Origin: Balanoglossus misakiensis
Taxonomy: Eukaryota > Hemichordata
DNA length: 64,000 nucleotides
Direction: 5' to 3'
Assembly: GCA_040954595.2 (NCBI GenBank)
Contig: CM082586.2
Location: 11,718,001 to 11,782,000 of the forward strand
Part shown: one piece after another, positions 59,301 through 64,000 of the stretch
Layout: every line of letters starts with the position of its first letter
Position numbering within the stretch: the stretch's first letter is position 1
Notes under the pieces: generated by a model
Told to the model about the DNA's origin: nothing
The model's database searches: none
What the model saw: the letters and a program-made list of their open reading frames with translations, nothing else
Made by a program: the position numbers and the translations under genes

Positions 59301-60978
59301 GCATCTGTGGTGGGCGGCGTGGAACTTTACTTGGTGGCGTGCCGGGAAAGAAGGTGCTCTCCTCAGCTCAACTGCCACCAATAAACTGGCCCACAGCAGA
59401 TGAGTTCATTTCAACAGGTGCCAAGCTCTTTGGCTAGAATAGATAAAATATATTGATGCCGCAATGAATGAATGAAAACAGTATGAATGACCAGTCAATG
59501 GAGCTCTCCAATGGCACGTAAGATCTGTCTTGAAATTGCAGAAAGTACTCTAATTTGAAACAGGGTTAAAGACCATACAACACACCCAGCAGTGAGGGCG
59601 CTTTAGTGCATGTACACAATTAATAATTGATGCAGGACGGCTTGCCAATTAAATGTCTATTTTACAGAAAATATAAGGTACTTTCTCCATTTCCATTACA
59701 GATCTAGAATAGGCAAATTTGCAATTACACTCACTCGCATGAATGAATGCTGGCATCTGTGGTGGGCGGCGTGGAACTTTACTTGGTGGCGTGCCGGGAA
59801 GGAAGGTGCTCTCCTCAGCTCAACTGCCACCAATAAACTGGCCCACAGCAGATGAGTTCATTTCAACAGGTGCCAAGCTCTTTGGCTAGAATAGATAAAA
59901 TATATTGATGCCGCAATGAATGAATGAAAACAGTATGAATGACCAGTCAATGGAGCTCTCCAATGGCACGTAAGAATTCTAGAATAGGCAAATTTGCAAT
60001 TACACTCACTCGCATGAATGAATGCTGGCATCTGTGGTGGGCGGCGTGGAACTTTACTTGGTGGCGTGCCGGGAAGGAAGGTGCTCTCCTCAGCTCAACT
60101 GCCACCAATAAACTGGCCCACAGCAGATGAGTTCATTTCAACAGGTGCCAAGCTCTTTGGCTAGAATAGATAAAATATATTGATGCCGCAATGAATGAAT
60201 GAAAACAGTATGAATGACCAGTCAATGGAGCTCTCCAATGGCACGTAAGATTCTAGAATAGGCAAATTTGCAATTACACTCACTCGCATGAATGAATGCT
60301 GGCATCTGTGGTGGGCGGCGTGGAACTTTACTTGGTGGCGTGCCGGGAAGGAAGGTGCTCTCCTCAGCTCAACTGCCACCAATAAACTGGCCCACAGCAG
60401 ATGAGTTCATTTCAACAGGTGCCAAGCTCTTCGGCTAGAATAGATAAAATATATTGATGCCGCAATGAATGAATGAAAACAGTATGAATGACCAGTCAAT
60501 GGAGCTCTCCAATGGCACGTAAGATTCTAGAATAGGCAAATTTGCAATTACACTCACTCGCATGAATGAATGCTGGCATCTGTGGTGGGCGGCGTGGAAC
60601 TTTACTTGGTGGCGTGCCGGGAAAGAAGGTGCTCTCCTCAGCTCAACTGCCACCAATAAACTGGCCCACAGCAGATGAGTTCATTTCAACAGGTGCCAAG
60701 CTCTTTGGCTAGAATAGATAAAATATATTGATGCCGCAATGAATGAATGAAAACAGTATGAATGACCAGTCAATGGAGCTCTCCAATGGCACGTAAGATC
60801 TGTCTTGAAATTGCAGAAAGTACTCTAATTTGAAACAGGGTTAAAGACCATACAACACACCCAGCAGTGAGGGCGCTTTAGTGCATGTACACAATTAATA
60901 ATTGATGCAGGACGGCTTGCCAATTAAATGTCTATTTTACAGAAAATATAAGGTACTTTCTCCATTTCCATTACAGAT
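56328..60978. repeat. Three related higher-order blocks with 6, 5 and 4 A modules
   Basis: Blocks 56,328-58,152, 58,153-59,703 and 59,704-60,978 each end in one B. The first two share an ordered set of private variants: CAGTCAAAGGAG, GGCGCGTAAG, GGGCAGCGTGG, CTCTTCGGCTAG, CCGGGAAAGAAGG. The third and the later block 62,433-63,430 keep only the last two. Loss of single A modules from a six-module ancestor explains the series. Confidence 0.85.
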
Positions 60979-63900
60979 CTAGAATAGGCAAATTTGCAAT
61001 TACACTCACTCGCATGAATGAATGCTGGCATCTGTGGTGGGCGGCGTGGAACTTTACTTGGTGGCGTGCCGGGAAGGAAGGTGCTCTCCTCAGCTCAACT
61101 GCCACCAATAAACTGGCCCACAGCAGATGAGTTCATTTCAACAGGTGCCAAGCTCTTTGGCTAGAATAGATAAAATATATTGATGCCGCAATGAATGAAT
61201 GAAAACAGTATGAATGACCAGTCAATGGAGCTCTCCAATGGCACGTAAGATTCTAGAATAGGCAAATTTGCAATTACACTCACTCGCATGAATGAATGCT
61301 GGCATCTGTGGTGGGCGGCGTGGAACTTTACTTGGTGGCGTGCCGGGAAGGAAGGTGCTCTCCTCAGCTCAACTGCCGCCAATAAACTGGCCCACAGCAG
61401 ATGAGTTCATTTCAACAGGTGCCAAGCTCTTTGGCTAGAATAGATAAAATATATTGATGCCGCAATGAATGAATGAAAACAGTATGAATGACCAGTCAAT
61501 GGAGCTCTCCAATGGCACGTAAGATTCTAGAATAGGCAAATTTGCAATTACACTCACTCGCATGAATGAATGCTGGCATCTGTGGTGGGCGGCGTGGAAC
61601 TTTACTTGGTGGCGTGCCGGGAAGGAAGGTGCTCTCCTCAGCTCAACTGCCACCAATAAACTGGCCCACAGCAGATGAGTTCATTTCAACAGGTGCCAAG
61701 CTCTTTGGCTAGAATAGATAAAATATATTGATGCCGCAATGAATGAATGAAAACAGTATGAATGACCAGTCAATGGAGCTCTCCAATGGCACGTAAGATC
61801 TGTCTTGAAATTGCAGAAAGTACTCTAATTTGAAACAGGGTTAAAGACCATACAACACACCCAGCAGTGAGGGCGCTTTAGTGCATGTACACAATTAATA
61901 ATTGATGCAGGACGGCTTGCCAATTAAATGTCTATTTTACAGAAAATATAAGGTACTTTCTCCATTTCCATTACAGATCTAGAATAGGCAAATTTGCAAT
62001 TACACTCACTCGCATGAATGAATGCTGGCATCTGTGGTGGGCGGCGTGGAACTTTACTTGGTGGCGTGCCGGGAAGGAAGGTGCTCTCCTCAGCTCAACT
62101 GCCACCAATAAACTGGCCCACAGCAGATGAGTTCATTTCAACAGGTGCCAAGCTCTTTGGCTAGAATAGATAAAATATATTGATGCCGCAATGAATGAAT
62201 GAAAACAGTATGAATGACCAGTCAATGGAGCTCTCCAATGGCACGTAAGATCTGTCTTGAAATTGCAGAAAGTACTCTAATTTGAAACAGGGTTAAAGAC
62301 CATACAACACACCCAGCAGTGAGGGCGCTTTAGTGCATGTACACAATTAATAATTGATGCAGGACGGCTTGCCAATTAAATGTCTATTTTACAGAAAATA
62401 TAAGGTACTTTCTCCATTTCCATTACAGAATTCTAGAATAGGCAAATTTGCAATTACACTCACTCGCATGAATGAATGCTGGCATCTGTGGTGGGCGGCG
62501 TGGAACTTTACTTGGTGGCGTGCCGGGAAGGAAGGTGCTCTCCTCAGCTCAACTGCCACCAATAAACTGGCCCAAAGCAGATGAGTTCATTTCAACAGGT
62601 GCCAAGCTCTTTGGCTAGAATAGATAAAATATATTGATGCCGCAATGAATGAATGAAAACAGTATGAATGACCAGTCAATGGAGCTCTCCAATGGCACGT
62701 AAGATTCTAGAATAGGCAAATTTGCAATTACACTCACTCGCATGAATGAATGCTGGCATCTGTGGTGGGCGGCGTGGAACTTTACTTGGTGGCGTGCCGG
62801 GAAGGAAGGTGCTCTCCTCAGCTCAACTGCCACCAATAAACTGGCCCACAGCAGATGAGTTCATTTCAACAGGTGCCAAGCTCTTCGGCTAGAATAGATA
62901 AAATATATTGATGCCGCAATGAATGAATGAAAACAGTATGAATGACCAGTCAATGGAGCTCTCCAATGGCACGTAAGATTCTAGAATAGGCAAATTTGCA
63001 ATTACACTCACTCGCATGAATGAATGCTGGCATCTGTGGTGGGCGGCGTGGAACTTTCCTTGGTGGCGTGCCGGGAAAGAAGGTGCTCTCCTCAGCTCAA
63101 CTGCCACCAATAAACTGGCCCACAGCAGATGAGTTCATTTCAACAGGTGCCAAGCTCTTTGGCTAGAATAGATAAAATATATTGATGCCGCAATGAATGA
63201 ATGAAAACAGTATGAATGACCAGTCAATGGAGCTCTCCAATGGCACGTAAGATCTGTCTTGAAATTGCAGAAAGTACTCTAATTTGAAACAGGGTTAAAG
63301 ACCATACAACACACCCAGCAGTGAGGGCGCTTTAGTGCATGTACACAATTAATAATTGATGCAGGACGGCTTGCCAATTAAATGTCTATTTTACAGAAAA
63401 TATAAGGTACTTTCTCCATTTCCATTACAGATCTAGAATAGGCAAATTTGCAATTACACTCACTCGCATGAATGAATGCTGGCATCTGTGGTGGGCGGCG
63501 TGGAACTTTACTTGGTGGCGTGCCGGGAAGGAAAGTGGTCTCCTCAGCTCAACTGCCACCAATAAACTGGCCCACAGCAGATGAGTTCATTTCAACAGGT
63601 GCCAAGCTCTTTGGCTAGAATAGATAAAATATATTGATGCCGCAATGAATGAATGAAAACAGTATGAATGACCAGTCAATGGAGCTCTCCAATGGCACGT
63701 AAGAATTCTAGAATAGGCAAATTTGCAATTACACTCACTCGCATGAATGAATGCTGGCATCTGTGGTGGGCGGCGTGGAACTTTACTTGGTGGCGTGCCG
63801 GGAAGGAAGGTGCTCTCCTCAGCTCAACTGCCACCAATAAACTGGCCCACAGCAGATGAGTTCATTTCAACAGGTGCCAAGCTCTTTGGCTAGAATAGAT

Positions 63901-64000
63901 AAAATATATTGATGCCGCAATGAATGAATGAAAACAGTATGAATGACCAGTCAATGGAGCTCTCCAATGGCACGTAAGAATTCTAGAATAGGCAAATTTG

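Larger units (their letters stand above)
53304..64000. repeat. Second satellite array, A (274 bp) and B (177 bp) modules
   Basis: The array runs to the window edge. In the forward part, A modules start (at CTAGAATAGGCAAA) at 54244, 54698, 55150, 55424, 55876, 56328, 56604, 56878, 57153, 57427, 57701, 58153, 58429, 58703, 58978, 59252, 59704, 59979, 60253, 60527, 60979, 61253, 61527, 61979, 62433, 62705, 62979, 63431, 63707 and 63983. Spacing is about 452 bp when B follows and 274-276 bp when it does not. Ten forward B copies and two inverted A+B pairs (53,304-54,207) are seen. Copies are nearly identical. The short ORFs of 63-83 codons seen in every unit are repeat translations. Confidence 0.97.

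Noticed and set aside
53602-63859. Repeated 63-83 codon ORFs in the A module (MVAVELRRAPSF and MTSQWSSPMARK types)
   Set aside because: They are identical only because the satellite is identical, occur on both strands, and have no start context or domain.
53750-63990. Array junctions with EcoRI-, BglII- and XbaI-like hexamers as a cloning artefact
   Set aside because: No vector sequence is seen, and variants at the junctions fit natural divergence.

Overview
The window is eukaryotic, almost certainly from an invertebrate metazoan. The evidence is GT-AG spliced genes (one with a DDE integrase core, one BTB-BACK-PHR gene), two classes of non-LTR retrotransposon, several MITE-like foldback elements and two very large tandem arrays. 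The repeat style suggests a marine deuterostome-like invertebrate, but the species cannot be fixed from sequence alone. There are no bacterial operons, CRISPR arrays, rRNAs or tRNAs that I can recognise.

Layout. (1) 1-34,507: a higher-order satellite array with units of about 1.7-2.07 kb. Each unit joins a block of 80-81 bp sub-repeats, a single-copy bridge ending in a poly-G tract, and an AT-rich block made of diverged ~335 bp sub-repeats. The array is interrupted by a 1,491 bp foldback TIR element (11,516-13,006) and by a full-length L1/Tx1-like LINE on the minus strand (23,149-28,173, 13 bp target-site duplication). (2) 34,508-45,191: a 78 bp minisatellite, a possible noncoding first exon, a BTB-BACK-PHR gene with an in-frame TGA, and a plus-strand multi-exon gene of unknown function (exons 39,570-45,191), with several small DNA transposon relics in its introns. 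(3) 46,198-52,946: a minus-strand multi-exon gene with an integrase-type DDE core. I rebuilt it from seven exons whose intron phases all match. A CR1/L2-like LINE (about 47,600-52,075, plus strand, intact ORF2) sits in one intron, with its tail about 9 nt from a splice donor. (4) 52,969-53,291: a near-perfect hairpin element. (5) 53,304-64,000 and beyond: a second satellite built from a 274 bp module (A) and a 177 bp TIR-bearing module (B). It begins with a ~1.8 kb palindrome and then runs head-to-tail, with B-delimited clusters of 1,1,2,1,6,5,4,3,1,3 and at least 3 A modules.

How it fits together. The two arrays look like products of unequal exchange and serve as landing sites for mobile elements. 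Sibling repeat units act as empty sites and define the insertions to the base. The plus-strand unknown gene and the minus-strand integrase-type gene are convergent. The integrase gene has no visible 5' exons: upstream of its first visible exon lie only the hairpin and the second array. Most short ORFs in the arrays are repeat translations, not genes. Exon models were made by eye from splice signals and phase and need transcript support.
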